Shown piece after piece: positions 28,491 through 37,797 of a stretch of 64,000 nucleotides of DNA. A program made the position numbers and the translations under genes. The DNA is from PXAP01 sp964421595. Lineage in GTDB: Bacteria > Bacteroidota > Bacteroidia > Bacteroidales > PUMT01. The notes beneath the pieces are model-generated. The model saw only the letters and a list, made by a program, of their open reading frames with translations. It ran no database searches and was not told the DNA's origin. Numbering within the stretch: position 1 is the stretch's first letter; every line of letters begins with the position of its first letter. The stretch is taken from assembly GCA_964421595.1 (NCBI GenBank), contig CAYQXY010000009.1, positions 1 to 64,000 of the forward strand. The letters run 5' to 3'.

Positions 28491-28767
28491 TTCCCTGAAA
28501 GCAGGATTCATTTTAGGAATTGTTCTTCCTGTGATCTCCTTCCTTGGATTTTATCTGGTAAGGTACAGAGAGATTCCCTTTTCTGAATTTATAACATATG
28601 TTTACTTCAGGGATGTCTTGTCTTCCTTGTTAAGCCTTAATATACTTCCAAATCTTATCCTCTTTTTTATTTTTATCAGGATAGATTATCTTTTCTCTGC
28701 CCGCGGGGTGCTGATTGCTACATTTCTTTTTGCCGGCATTGTGTTTATAGTTAAGTTTTCAACCTGA
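28471..28767 (+). CDS. Small membrane protein between surE and lpxB
   Basis: A 98-residue hydrophobic protein with about three membrane helices (about 10-28, 48-70 and 78-95). It starts inside the end of surE and ends 3 bp before lpxB, so it is translationally embedded in that operon. It has no catalytic motif. Position suggests a helper role in envelope lipid metabolism, but this is inference from context only. Confidence 0.75.
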   Translation: MQKPAFNSLKAGFILGIVLPVISFLGFYLVRYREIPFSEFITYVYFRDVLSSLLSLNILPNLILFFIFIRIDYLFSARGVLIATFLFAGIVFIVKFST

Positions 28768-28770
28768 ATT

Positions 28771-29895
28771 ATGAGGTATTATATTATAGCAGGAGAGGCT
28801 TCAGGCGATCTGCACGGATCAAATCTGATGAAAGAATTGAAAATATCCGACCGTGAGGCAGAATTCAGATATTGGGGTGGCGATCTTATGCAGGCCGAAG
28901 GTGGCACTCTTGTACAGCATATTTCCGGATCGTCATTCATGGGGTTCTGGGAGGTTGTGAAAAATATAGGATCTGTTTTTGCAAACATGAGACGATGCAG
29001 AAAAGATATCGCAATGTACAATCCTGATGCTGTTATCCTGATTGACTATCCCGGTTTCAACCTCCGTATGGCAAAATTTGCCAGTGGTATGGGTATTAAG
29101 GTGTTTTATTATATTTCTCCTAAAGTCTGGGCATGGAATCAGTCACGGGTAAAAAAGATTAAAAAATATGTAGATCATATGCTCACCATCCTTCCTTTTG
29201 AGACAGAGTTCTATGATCAATTTAGATACCATACCGATTATGTAGGTAATCCTGTTATCGATGCGATCGAGAGCCGTGCCAACAGGGAAGAAACCTTTGA
29301 TGAGTTTAATGAGAGAAACGGACTTTCCGGCAAGCCCTTGATTGCTATACTGGCTGGCAGCCGTATGCAGGAGATAGAAAAATCTCTTCCACCTATGCTT
29401 TCTGTAACCGGTTATTTTCCTGATTACCAGTTTGTAATTGCCGGGGCTCCTTCCATTGATCTGCAAGTATATCAAAAACATACACAAGATAAAATTCCTG
29501 TCCTCTATAACCAGACTTATGCAATACTGGAGCAGTCGGCCGCAGCTATGGTAGTAAGCGGCACTGCAACGCTGGAGGCTGCCCTTCTGAATGTCCCGAT
29601 TGTCGTATGTTACCGCGGATCAGGATTATCATATCACATTGCCAAGCGCTTTATTAAGGTAAAGTATATATCACTTGTCAACCTGATAATGGGCCGGGAA
29701 GTTGTAAAGGAACTTATCCAGAATGAATTTAATACGACAAATTTAAGGGATGAACTTGCCAGAATACTTGTAGCCGATAGCACTGACAGAAAAAAGATGA
29801 TTGATGATATGGTTCAGCTCAGGCAACTGCTCGGACCGGCAGGAGCTTCCGGAAGAGCCGCCGGAAAGATAGCAGAATATTTAAGGTCAGATTAA
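28771..29895 (+). CDS. lpxB: Lipid-A-disaccharide synthase
   Basis: A 374-residue GT19 glycosyltransferase that joins UDP-diacylglucosamine and lipid X into the lipid A disaccharide at the inner membrane. Signatures are the N-terminal IIAGEASGDLHG, the VILIDYPGFNLRMA and YYISPKVWAW segments, LAGSRMQEI and VVSGTATLEAAL. Length and start are standard. It is the last gene of the surE group and shows that the organism makes lipid A. Copy B of the dispersed repeat begins right after its stop codon. Confidence 0.97.
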   Translation: MRYYIIAGEASGDLHGSNLMKELKISDREAEFRYWGGDLMQAEGGTLVQHISGSSFMGFWEVVKNIGSVFANMRRCRKDIAMYNPDAVILIDYPGFNLRMAKFASGMGIKVFYYISPKVWAWNQSRVKKIKKYVDHMLTILPFETEFYDQFRYHTDYVGNPVIDAIESRANREETFDEFNERNGLSGKPLIAILAGSRMQEIEKSLPPMLSVTGYFPDYQFVIAGAPSIDLQVYQKHTQDKIPVLYNQTYAILEQSAAAMVVSGTATLEAALLNVPIVVCYRGSGLSYHIAKRFIKVKYISLVNLIMGREVVKELIQNEFNTTNLRDELARILVADSTDRKKMIDDMVQLRQLLGPAGASGRAAGKIAEYLRSD

Positions 29896-30150
29896 TCGCC
29901 CACGTACCTGAGGGCTTAACAAGCAGATAGATAAACATGGGTGATAAATCGGTGGTGACCAGGAGACCAATAAATGTAACTTGATTATAATTTGATTAAC
30001 CTGCTTTATACAGATGAATCTCCCATGAGCCAGGGCACACAAAAAAGAAACGAATAATCCATGGGTGATCCATCCGTGGCGACCACGTGATTAGAAATTG
30101 TAACTTACTTATATTTTGATTAGTACTTATAAATTATTCGGATGAAAACT
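29896..30150 (-). repeat. Dispersed intergenic repeat, copy B (two tandem units)
   Basis: Two related units with a 124-bp period, marked by CATGGGTGAT at 29936 and 30060. The inner unit (30017-30150) matches copy A at 7631-7765 in inverse orientation almost along its full length. The outer unit (29896-30016) is closer to copy C at 9215-9345. The edge facing the SpoIID gene carries ATTATTCGGATGAAAACT, the inverse of the last codons of the ClC gene. No coding frame is inside. Confidence 0.75.
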
Positions 30151-30160
30151 TATAAATAGG

Positions 30161-31312
30161 ATGCAGAAGATCTTGTTACTTATTCTTCTGTTCCAGTTAC
30201 AGAATATTTTAACTTGTTCGGGTACTGTAATGGTCAGCCTTTTCAATGACCATTCGCTTTCAACAATAATCATTTCTCCTGAAAAAGGAGATTATGTAAT
30301 TATGGCTGATGGGTATGAATTAACTATCCTTGCCGGGAATGGATTGTTGTATGTTTCAATGATGGATGATAAATTGTTGCTGAGGGACAACCTGGGAGCT
30401 TTCGGCATTTTCTCCAGGGTTTCTTTGGTATCAGATGATATAACAAGTGAGTTAAGCATAAGGCCGGTGGTACCTTCAATGAAACTGTCAGGGTATTTTG
30501 GTGACCTTGAATTGAGCGTCGACTTTGAGCGGATACGTATAATAAACCTGATTGATGAAGACCTTTACCTGGCAGGAGTGGTTGAAGCCGAATCAGGAAC
30601 AGGTTCTCATCATATGTATTATATGGCTCATTCAATAATTTGCCGTACTTATCTGTATGGAAATCTTCAGCGTCATGCTGACGAGGACTTCGATCTTTGT
30701 GATGGTATACATTGCCAGGTTTATAAAGGCAGGCTTACCGGGAATGAAACAATTTGTGAGGCAGTTAATATGACAACCGGAAAAGTGATTGTTAATGGCG
30801 ATGAGGGGTTAATTACAGCTGCATTTCATTCGAATTGTGGTGGCGAAACTGCCAGTTCTGAGGATGTCTGGCTCATTTCACGACCCTATCTGAGATCAGT
30901 GAAGGACGAGTGGTGCAGCAAAAAGCCTTCAGCAAGCTGGCAAAAGAAGGTAAATATTAATGAATGGGAGAAATATCTGATTTCACTGGGACTTGAAAAA
31001 AAAGATATACCAGCTAATCCGATTGATTTCAGGTTCAGTCAGCCGAAACGAAACACTCTGTACCGCCTGAAAAAGTTTACAGTTCCCCTGATAAGAATAA
31101 GAAATGACTGGGCCCTCCGTTCTGCCTTTTTTAATCTTGAATATCCCGGACAGGGCCAGGATCTGATCTTTCATGGGAAAGGATACGGACATGGCGTGGG
31201 GTTATGCCAGGAAGGAGCAATGGAGATGGCTTCCAGAGGATATAATTTTACGCAAATATTAAAGTTCTACTATACAAACATAAGCATAACCGATGTTGAA
31301 CATCTGTTTTAA
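30161..31312 (+). CDS. SpoIID/LytB-domain protein
   Basis: A 383-residue exported protein with an N-terminal signal peptide (about 1-20). The SpoIID domain spans the middle to C-terminus: LYLAGVVEAESG (with the family Glu), FHSNCGGETASSEDVW and the ending FHGKGYGHGVGLCQEGAM. SpoIID in endospore formers is a peptidoglycan lytic transglycosylase; in Bacteroidota the homologues are presumed cell-wall enzymes unrelated to spores. It stands alone before gldF with a 36-bp gap, so it could be transcribed together with the gliding ABC genes. Confidence 0.9.
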   Translation: MQKILLLILLFQLQNILTCSGTVMVSLFNDHSLSTIIISPEKGDYVIMADGYELTILAGNGLLYVSMMDDKLLLRDNLGAFGIFSRVSLVSDDITSELSIRPVVPSMKLSGYFGDLELSVDFERIRIINLIDEDLYLAGVVEAESGTGSHHMYYMAHSIICRTYLYGNLQRHADEDFDLCDGIHCQVYKGRLTGNETICEAVNMTTGKVIVNGDEGLITAAFHSNCGGETASSEDVWLISRPYLRSVKDEWCSKKPSASWQKKVNINEWEKYLISLGLEKKDIPANPIDFRFSQPKRNTLYRLKKFTVPLIRIRNDWALRSAFFNLEYPGQGQDLIFHGKGYGHGVGLCQEGAMEMASRGYNFTQILKFYYTNISITDVEHLF

Positions 31313-31348
31313 TAAAGTTTAAGGTAACCTGGTTATACAACACACATT

Positions 31349-32080
31349 ATGATCGCATTAGTTCAAAAGGAAGTAGGAAGTTTTTTCAGTTCACTTACAG
31401 GGTATATTGTAATCATTGTATTTCTTGTTATAAACGGACTGTTTATTTGGGTATTCCCGGGTGAGCTTAATATTCCGGACAGCGGATACGCCACTCTTGA
31501 TACACTGTTTATTATTTCTCCGTGGGTTTTTTTATTTCTGGTGCCTGCCGTAACTATGAGGATGTTTTCCGAGGAGAAGAAATCCGGAACCATGGAACTA
31601 TTGCTGGTGCGTCCTCTCACCGATTTGCAGATTGTCCTGGCCAAGTTTTTCGCTGCCGTGGTACTGGTTCTTATTTCTCTGCTGCCTACTCTGGTTTATG
31701 TATGGTCTGTTTACAGTCTTGGAAATCCCGTCGGGAACCTTGATACAGGGGCAATCTGGGGTTCATATATCGGATTGTTTTTCCTGGCAGGTGTTTATGC
31801 CTCGATCGGAATTTTTTCTTCATCACTTACAGAAAATCAGATAGTGGCTTTTATTATTGCCGTTCTGGTCTCATTTTTTTTCTTTACAGGATTTGAAATG
31901 TTAAGTGCTCTCCCATTACCTGAAGCAATTGAGGGGCTTCTTTTGTATTCAGGAATAAATGAACATTACAGGTCAATTAGCAGGGGCGTGGTTGATACAC
32001 GTGATCTGGTTTATTTTGTTTCTGTAATAGCAATTTTTATTTTTTTAACGCGTACTGTACTTCAAAGCCGGAAGTGGTAA
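31349..32080 (+). CDS. gldF: Gliding-motility ABC transporter permease GldF
   Basis: A 243-residue six-helix ABC-2 permease. The N-terminal MIALVQKEVGSFFSSLTGY and the TLFIISPWVFLFLVPAVTMR region are typical of GldF, as is the conserved MRMFSEEKKSGTMELL coupling element (split here for length). GldF works with GldG and the ATPase GldA in gliding species and is also found in non-gliding Bacteroidota. GldG follows after 15 bp. The ATPase gene is not in this cluster. Confidence 0.93.
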   Translation: MIALVQKEVGSFFSSLTGYIVIIVFLVINGLFIWVFPGELNIPDSGYATLDTLFIISPWVFLFLVPAVTMRMFSEEKKSGTMELLLVRPLTDLQIVLAKFFAAVVLVLISLLPTLVYVWSVYSLGNPVGNLDTGAIWGSYIGLFFLAGVYASIGIFSSSLTENQIVAFIIAVLVSFFFFTGFEMLSALPLPEAIEGLLLYSGINEHYRSISRGVVDTRDLVYFVSVIAIFIFLTRTVLQSRKW

Positions 32081-32095
32081 AATTGTCTTTAAAAT

Positions 32096-33805
32096 ATGAA
32101 CAAGATAGAATATAAGAAACAACAGCTGGCAAGACTTTTCTTTTTAATCGGTTCACTGGTTTTAATCAATTTTGTTTCCAATATAGTTTTTATGAGGATT
32201 GATCTTACCGCCGATAAAAGGTACACTCTTTCCCCGGCTACAATTGAAGTGCTGGAGGAGGCTGACGACATAATTCATATCCGGGTTTACCTTGATGGTG
32301 ATCTGCCGGTCGGATTCAGGCGCATGCGCACTGCGGTAAGGGAAATGCTTGACGAATTCAGGGTAGTTGCGAAAATGAAGATACATTATGAATTTATTGA
32401 TCCTTCTGATATTGACGATAGCGGAATGCGCGACGAATTTTACAGGCAATTGTATGACAAGGGGTTAAGACCGACAAATATTGAGATAACAGAATCAGGT
32501 GGGGGAAGATCTCAAAAAATGATCTTTCCGGGCGCCCTGGTAACATACAAGGGAATGGAAATGCCTGTGAACCTGCTTAAAAATAATCCTGCACTGCATG
32601 CCGACCAGAACCTGAATAATTCCATACAGGGTTTGGAATATGAGTTTGTAAGTTCCTTCCATTCAGTGTTATATCCGGAAACAAAAAAGGTAGCATTCCT
32701 TGAGGGCCACGGAGAGCTCGATGAAATGCTTGTCGCAGGAGTGACCGATGCCATGGCACGTTATTACGACATCTTCCGTGGCAGCATAAATGAAAATGAC
32801 TTGCGGTCACTGGATGATTACCAGGCCCTTATTATTGCCAAGCCTCAAACACCTTTTTCAGAAACACAAAAATATATTATAGACCAGTACATAATGAACG
32901 GCGGGAGGGTAATGTGGTTTATCGATCCGGTCGCTATCGACCTTGACAGCCTGACCTATGCAAGCGAAGCCATTGCACTGGCCAGGGATATTAATATTGA
33001 CGATCTTTTGTTCAGGTATGGGGTCAGGGTCAATCCCAACCTGGTAATGGACATCAATTGCCTGCTTATCCCCGTTAATGTGGCTCTTGCTGAAGAACAG
33101 GCAAGGTTCGTTCCGGCACCCTGGTACTTTTCGCCTCTGCTTGAAGGCAATGAGGGACATCCGGTGACTCGCGGACTGAATTATGTTCTGGCTGAATTTG
33201 CCAGTGTTATTGATACAGTTGAAACCAGTGCCGAGATCAGCAGAAGTGTTTTATTGCGCACTTCAGGAGCGACCCGGGTATTGAATGCTCCCCTGATGGT
33301 ATCACTGGAAATGGCACAGATGCAACCCGACCGGCGCAATTTCAACCTTTCAAATCAACCGGTTGCAGTTATGCTTGAAGGGAAATTCAATTCAGCATTT
33401 GCCAACAGGCTGGTTTCCGGAATTATCGGAAGAGAAGATAATTCATTCAGGGAAACCGGTGATCCGACCCGGATGCTGGTGGTTTCTGACGGCGATATTA
33501 TCAGAAATGATGTTTCGGTTTCAGGTGGAGTACCGGAACCATTACCTCTGGGGTACGACAGGTATTCGAGGCAGACTTACGGAAATCAGGAGTTTGTAAT
33601 GAATGCCCTGAATTATTTACTTGATGAGACCGGTTTAATGGAACTACGTACACGTGAGCTTCAACTCCGCCTCCTCGACCGATCAAGGGTACGTGAGCAA
33701 AAAACAAGATGGCAGTTAATCAATATGATGGTGCCATTGCTGTTTGTAATAATCATCGGATTATTTTATAACCACATAAGAAAAAGGTATTTTGCCAAAA
33801 TCTGA
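32096..33805 (+). CDS. gldG: Gliding-motility ABC transporter component GldG
   Basis: A 569-residue protein with an N-terminal membrane helix (about 13-32), a large extracytoplasmic domain (ADKRYTLSPATIEVLEEAD, VAFLEGHGELDE, RVMWFIDPVAIDLDSL) and a C-terminal membrane helix (VPLLFVIIIGLFYNHIRKR). This is the GldG / IFT52-like ABC-type domain architecture. It is 15 bp after gldF and 11 bp before a DUF4340 gene, so the three form one operon. Confidence 0.93.
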   Translation: MNKIEYKKQQLARLFFLIGSLVLINFVSNIVFMRIDLTADKRYTLSPATIEVLEEADDIIHIRVYLDGDLPVGFRRMRTAVREMLDEFRVVAKMKIHYEFIDPSDIDDSGMRDEFYRQLYDKGLRPTNIEITESGGGRSQKMIFPGALVTYKGMEMPVNLLKNNPALHADQNLNNSIQGLEYEFVSSFHSVLYPETKKVAFLEGHGELDEMLVAGVTDAMARYYDIFRGSINENDLRSLDDYQALIIAKPQTPFSETQKYIIDQYIMNGGRVMWFIDPVAIDLDSLTYASEAIALARDINIDDLLFRYGVRVNPNLVMDINCLLIPVNVALAEEQARFVPAPWYFSPLLEGNEGHPVTRGLNYVLAEFASVIDTVETSAEISRSVLLRTSGATRVLNAPLMVSLEMAQMQPDRRNFNLSNQPVAVMLEGKFNSAFANRLVSGIIGREDNSFRETGDPTRMLVVSDGDIIRNDVSVSGGVPEPLPLGYDRYSRQTYGNQEFVMNALNYLLDETGLMELRTRELQLRLLDRSRVREQKTRWQLINMMVPLLFVIIIGLFYNHIRKRYFAKI

Positions 33806-33816
33806 AGCTGTTCAAG

Positions 33817-34800
33817 ATGAAGAACTACATAACCCATTTTATTTTTTTCATATTACTTGCACTGGTGACCCTGTTCCTCTATCAGATTCGAAGGAGCACA
33901 ACTCTTGATGGCCGGCAAATGGATTTTGCCATAACCAGGCCTGGATCTGTAAGTGAGATCACCATAAGCGGATCTGATGGTGAGGTTAATCTGGAAAAAA
34001 CAGAAAGCGGACAATGGCTGCTTAATTCACAATATGAAGCCAGGGAAAAGGCGGTAGATATCTTGTTGCAGACACTGGTCCGCTTGAGGGTAACCTCTCC
34101 TGTGCCACTATCAGTTGCCGGTGAACTTATGAATAAATTCGAAGTTGAAGGAACTAGAATTGATTTTAAAACAGGAAGAAGGAAAATCAGCTATCTGGTT
34201 CATTCTGATGGGACAGAGTCTCCTACCTATATGACAAAACAGGGATCAGACCAGGCATTCGTGGTCGAGGTTATAGGTTTCTCGGGTCACACGGCATCGC
34301 TTTTTATAAGCGATGAGGCTTATTGGAGGCCGAATGTCCTGTTTAACTTCCATGTTAATGAAATTGCTGAAGTGGCCATTCAGCATAAAGACCCGGATGA
34401 AGAATCCTTCAGGCTTACCAGGTCTGCTCAAATGGAATTTGAACTTTACAGTTTTCCCTCGAATACCCAGATGGAGAATATAAATGATTCCCTGGCCATA
34501 AGATATCTATCCAACTTTTTTTATACTCCTTATGAACGTTCTGCAGGGAGTTCAGAAAAAAGCATGATAGATTCACTTTCAGCTATTCAGCCCGATCACA
34601 TTATCAGAGCAGCGAATTATCAAGGTGATGAGGTGGAAGTGTCTCTCTTTAAAATAGTTGTCGGCGATCTGTCTGGCGAACAGACAGAATATGATCCATT
34701 CAGGCTGAATGCCCTGATCAATGATAAAACTGAAGTGGTAACAGTGCCATACCAGTCGGTCGACCTCTTACTAAGATCTGCATCTTACTTCTACCCCTAA
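33817..34800 (+). CDS. DUF4340-like protein of the gldFG operon
   Basis: A 327-residue protein with one N-terminal membrane anchor (about 7-23) and an extracytoplasmic beta-rich remainder that resembles DUF4340 (early EITISGSDGEVNLEKTESGQWL, where the family shows a similar lysine/tryptophan pattern). DUF4340 genes regularly follow GldG-type ABC genes in bacteria, which suggests a role as an extracytoplasmic partner of that transporter. Function is unknown. A 190-bp AT-rich gap separates it from dnaN. Confidence 0.75.
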   Translation: MKNYITHFIFFILLALVTLFLYQIRRSTTLDGRQMDFAITRPGSVSEITISGSDGEVNLEKTESGQWLLNSQYEAREKAVDILLQTLVRLRVTSPVPLSVAGELMNKFEVEGTRIDFKTGRRKISYLVHSDGTESPTYMTKQGSDQAFVVEVIGFSGHTASLFISDEAYWRPNVLFNFHVNEIAEVAIQHKDPDEESFRLTRSAQMEFELYSFPSNTQMENINDSLAIRYLSNFFYTPYERSAGSSEKSMIDSLSAIQPDHIIRAANYQGDEVEVSLFKIVVGDLSGEQTEYDPFRLNALINDKTEVVTVPYQSVDLLLRSASYFYP

Positions 34801-34993
34801 ACATGAACAGTCCGGTTTTTTGTGATCAAAAGCCATGGTGCTGGCATACTGTTGATCTGTTTTCAAGTTCGTATTGTTAAGGTTATTTTTTTTTCGTATT
34901 ATTGATATTTACTATTCCTGACTTAAGTACTGATAAACAAAGAAGTTAAACCTTTTGAGCTCACATCTTTAATAATAAACTAAATCATTTTAT

Positions 34994-36124
34994 ATGAAGT
35001 TCGTAATTTCCAGCACTGATCTGCTTAATCATCTGCAGGCTGTAAGCAGGGTTATCAGCACCAAAAACACATTACCTATACTAGATAATATTTTATTCAG
35101 GCTACAGGATAATGAGCTGATTATTACCGCATCTGATCTGGAATCAACCCTTACAACAAGGATGACTCTTGAGAACTCCGCAGGTGATGGCCTCATCGCT
35201 ATCCCGGCAAGACTCCTTACTGATACTTTAAAGGAATTTCCAGAACAACCTCTGACATTTGATATATCAACTGATAATTTCTCAGTGGTAATTAGTTCGG
35301 AAAATGGTAAATTCAGCATTGTCGGTCAGAATGGCGAGGACTTCCCCCAATACCCGCTGCTGAAAGATGATCTTAAAAAGACCGTCAGGATGGCTGCGGA
35401 TGTTCTGCTTTATGGAATTTCCAAAACTATTTTTGCCACAGCCGATGATGAATTACGGCCAGTTATGAATGGAGTTTTTCTTGAGTTCTCGCCTGAAAAC
35501 ATGACCTTTGTCGCATCAGATGCGCACAAGCTTGTACGTTATAAGAGGTTTGATGTAACTACCGAAACTGAAGCCTCTTTTATCCTGCCCAAAAAACCGG
35601 CATCACTGCTGAGAAATATTCTTGCCCGGGAAAAAAATGATGTAATTATTGAGTTTGACGACAAAAACGCTCTTTTCACACTGACCGACTATAAGCTGGT
35701 TAGCAGGCTTGTTGAAGGTAACTATCCGAACTACAGTTCGGTTATCCCGGCAAATAATCCGAACAAGATGGTTGCTGACAGGCTTGACCTGATAAACAGT
35801 CTCCGAAGAGTTTCTGTTTTTTCAAACCAGGCAAGTAACCTTGTAAAACTTGAACTTGGCACAAATCAGGTCACAGTATCAGCCCAGGATATTGATTTCA
35901 GTATTTCCGCCTATGAAAAGCTTCAGTGTCAGTATGAAGGAGAAGAGATGGAGATAGGATTCAAGTCAACCTTTCTTATTGAGATCCTTAATAACCTTGC
36001 TTCCCGCGAGGTGGTGCTGGAAATGAGTGACCCATCCAGGGCAGGGCTGTTGTTTCCGATGGAGAAGGACAGTAGTGATGAAGACCTCCTTATGTTGCTT
36101 ATGCCAATGATGATCAATGTCTGA
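34994..36124 (+). CDS. dnaN: DNA polymerase III beta sliding clamp
   Basis: A 376-residue sliding clamp with three repeated domains. Signatures are the N-terminal MKFVISSTDLLNHLQ, NTLPILDNILF, the central MNGVFLEFSPENMTFVASDAHKL region and the C-terminal LLMPMMINV, close to the family ending PMR/L. It encircles DNA and tethers the replicase. It is not next to dnaA or recF here, which is normal in Bacteroidota. Its end overlaps the following exonuclease gene by 8 bp, linking two replication-associated functions. Confidence 0.97.
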   Translation: MKFVISSTDLLNHLQAVSRVISTKNTLPILDNILFRLQDNELIITASDLESTLTTRMTLENSAGDGLIAIPARLLTDTLKEFPEQPLTFDISTDNFSVVISSENGKFSIVGQNGEDFPQYPLLKDDLKKTVRMAADVLLYGISKTIFATADDELRPVMNGVFLEFSPENMTFVASDAHKLVRYKRFDVTTETEASFILPKKPASLLRNILAREKNDVIIEFDDKNALFTLTDYKLVSRLVEGNYPNYSSVIPANNPNKMVADRLDLINSLRRVSVFSNQASNLVKLELGTNQVTVSAQDIDFSISAYEKLQCQYEGEEMEIGFKSTFLIEILNNLASREVVLEMSDPSRAGLLFPMEKDSSDEDLLMLLMPMMINV

Positions 36125-36893
36125 TATGCAGATAAAGTTAAAGAATCCACTTGTAATTTTTGATCTTGAAACTACCGGTACAGATGTAGTAAACGACAGG
36201 ATCGTTGAGATTTCCTATTTAAAGGTTTATCCGGATGGGAGGGAGGAGAGTAAAACCTGGCTGGTGAATCCAGGCAGGCCAATTCCTGCTGAGGTAACTG
36301 CTATTCATGGTATTTCTGATGATGATGTTAAGGATGCCCCTCCTTTCCAGATGATTGCCCAGACCCTTGCCAATGAATTTGAAGGATGTGATTTTGCCGG
36401 TTTTAATTCCAACAGGTTTGATATTCCGCTGCTTGCCGAAGAGTTTTTGAGGACTAACGTCGACTTTGACATGAAAAAGCGCAAGTTCGTCGATGTGATG
36501 GTTATATTCATGAAGATGGAGCAGCGGAACCTGGCTGCTGCTTATAAATTCTATTGCAATAAGGAGCTTACAAATGCACACAGTGCAGAGGCTGATACAA
36601 GGGCAACTTTTGAAATACTGCAGTCGCAGATAGGCAGATATGATGACCTTGAGAATGATGTCGAATACCTTTCAAAATTTTCTGCACATACAAGAAACGT
36701 TGATTATATGGGGAGGATAGTATATAATGATCAGGATGTGGAGGTTATTAATTTTGGAAAATATAAGGGAGTGCCTGTTGAAGATGTTCTCGCTAAGGAC
36801 CCGGGATACTATAGCTGGATAATGAATGCAGATTTTCCTCTTTATACAAAAAAAGTGCTGACGAGTATAAAGTTAAGGAAATTCAACAAGTAA
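36117..36893 (+). CDS. DnaQ-like 3'-5' exonuclease (Pol III epsilon type)
   Basis: A 258-residue DEDDh exonuclease. Exo I is FDLETTGTD, Exo II GFNSNRFDIPLL and Exo III the segment NAHSAEADTRAT, with the His and Asp residues. A C-terminal extension (about 195-258, FGKYKGVPVEDVLAKDPGYY) resembles the short quorum-of-exonuclease-tail domain seen in Bacteroidota DnaQ-like proteins. The ATG at 36117 overlaps dnaN; a second ATG at 36126 just after the dnaN stop is equally possible. It probably proofreads or processes DNA ends. Confidence 0.92.
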   Translation: MSDMQIKLKNPLVIFDLETTGTDVVNDRIVEISYLKVYPDGREESKTWLVNPGRPIPAEVTAIHGISDDDVKDAPPFQMIAQTLANEFEGCDFAGFNSNRFDIPLLAEEFLRTNVDFDMKKRKFVDVMVIFMKMEQRNLAAAYKFYCNKELTNAHSAEADTRATFEILQSQIGRYDDLENDVEYLSKFSAHTRNVDYMGRIVYNDQDVEVINFGKYKGVPVEDVLAKDPGYYSWIMNADFPLYTKKVLTSIKLRKFNK

Positions 36894-36968
36894 ACCCCCT
36901 CTTTCCGGGAGGAGGCTTCTTAGATCAGCCAGGGCATAACCTTCTCACTTTATTTGATAAATAAACTT

Positions 36969-37580
36969 ATGAAGATAATATGTATAGGCCGGAATTACGC
37001 CGATCATGCAAAGGAGCTTAATAATCCCCTTCCTGTCAAACCGGTATTTTTTCTTAAACCTGACTCTGCGCTTGTATATGGTAACAAGCCTTTTTTCTAT
37101 CCTGATTTTTCTTCGAATATTCATCATGAAGTTGAGTTCGTAATAAAGATTAACCGCCTGGGTCGCAGTATCGACAAGAAGTTTGCTTACCGGTATTACG
37201 ATGAGATCGGTGTCGGTATAGACTTTACTGCGAGGGATCTGCAGGATGAATGCAAGAAAAACGGATTGCCATGGGAGATATCAAAGGCTTTTGATAATTC
37301 CGCACCGCTGGGTAATTTCGTTTTACTTAAGGATATCCCCGACCCTTCAAACATGTCCCTTCGCCTTGATATTAACGGGAAGACTGTGCAGCAGGGGAGT
37401 TCTGCTGATCTTATTTTCTCTTTTGATGAGATAATATCATATGTGTCAAATTTTATTACCCTGAAAATAGGCGACCTGATCTTTACCGGCACCCCGGCAG
37501 GCGTAGGCCCTGTCAAAAAAAGCGACAGGCTGCAGGCATTTATCAATGATACAATGCTGCTCGATTTCTATGTAAGGTAG
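36969..37580 (+). CDS. Fumarylacetoacetate hydrolase family protein
   Basis: A 203-residue FAH-domain enzyme. The N-terminal IICIGRNYADHAKEL, the metal-binding HHEVEFVIKI, the GIDFTARDLQ segment and the closing GDLIFTGTPAGVGP are diagnostic. Members hydrolyse or decarboxylate acylpyruvates or oxaloacetate; the exact substrate is unknown. I chose the ATG at 36969, which gives the conserved MKIICIGRN start; a TTG at 36954 would add five residues. The gene stands alone after the exonuclease with a 75-bp gap. Confidence 0.93.
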   Translation: MKIICIGRNYADHAKELNNPLPVKPVFFLKPDSALVYGNKPFFYPDFSSNIHHEVEFVIKINRLGRSIDKKFAYRYYDEIGVGIDFTARDLQDECKKNGLPWEISKAFDNSAPLGNFVLLKDIPDPSNMSLRLDINGKTVQQGSSADLIFSFDEIISYVSNFITLKIGDLIFTGTPAGVGPVKKSDRLQAFINDTMLLDFYVR

Positions 37581-37639
37581 CCATAGTTTGATGCAGAGGC
37601 TGTTTGAAACGGTATTCCCCCGCCTAATGAAAAAGCCGT

Positions 37640-37797
37640 AAAGAAAATCAAAGTTTTTTTCGTTAAGAAAACCTTGTTGTTTGAGCGCAGCGAGTTCAAG
37701 GTTTTTAGAAAAAAGCTTGGATTTTCAGGCTTTGTAATGTAGCGCGGCACTTTTTTGGTTACTTTTTTTTGCTGCAGAAAAAAAGTAACAAACAAAC
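37640..37797. repeat. GTTAC-type intergenic repeat with nested hairpins
   Basis: Between the convergent FAH and rnfA genes. AAAACCTTG (about 37668) pairs with CAAGGTTTT around GTTTGAGCGCAGCGAGTTC. Further on, GGTTACTTTTTTT pairs with AAAAAAAGTAAC around a GCTGCAG loop (about 37757-37790). I recognise this arrangement as a repeat common in intergenic spaces of Bacteroidota and other Gram-negatives. The second hairpin may also terminate the rnf transcript. Confidence 0.5.

Noticed and set aside
36894..36930. C/G-rich CCCCCTC...GGGAGGAGG after the DnaQ-like gene as a terminator
   Set aside because: The arms pair only partly and no clear T run follows.
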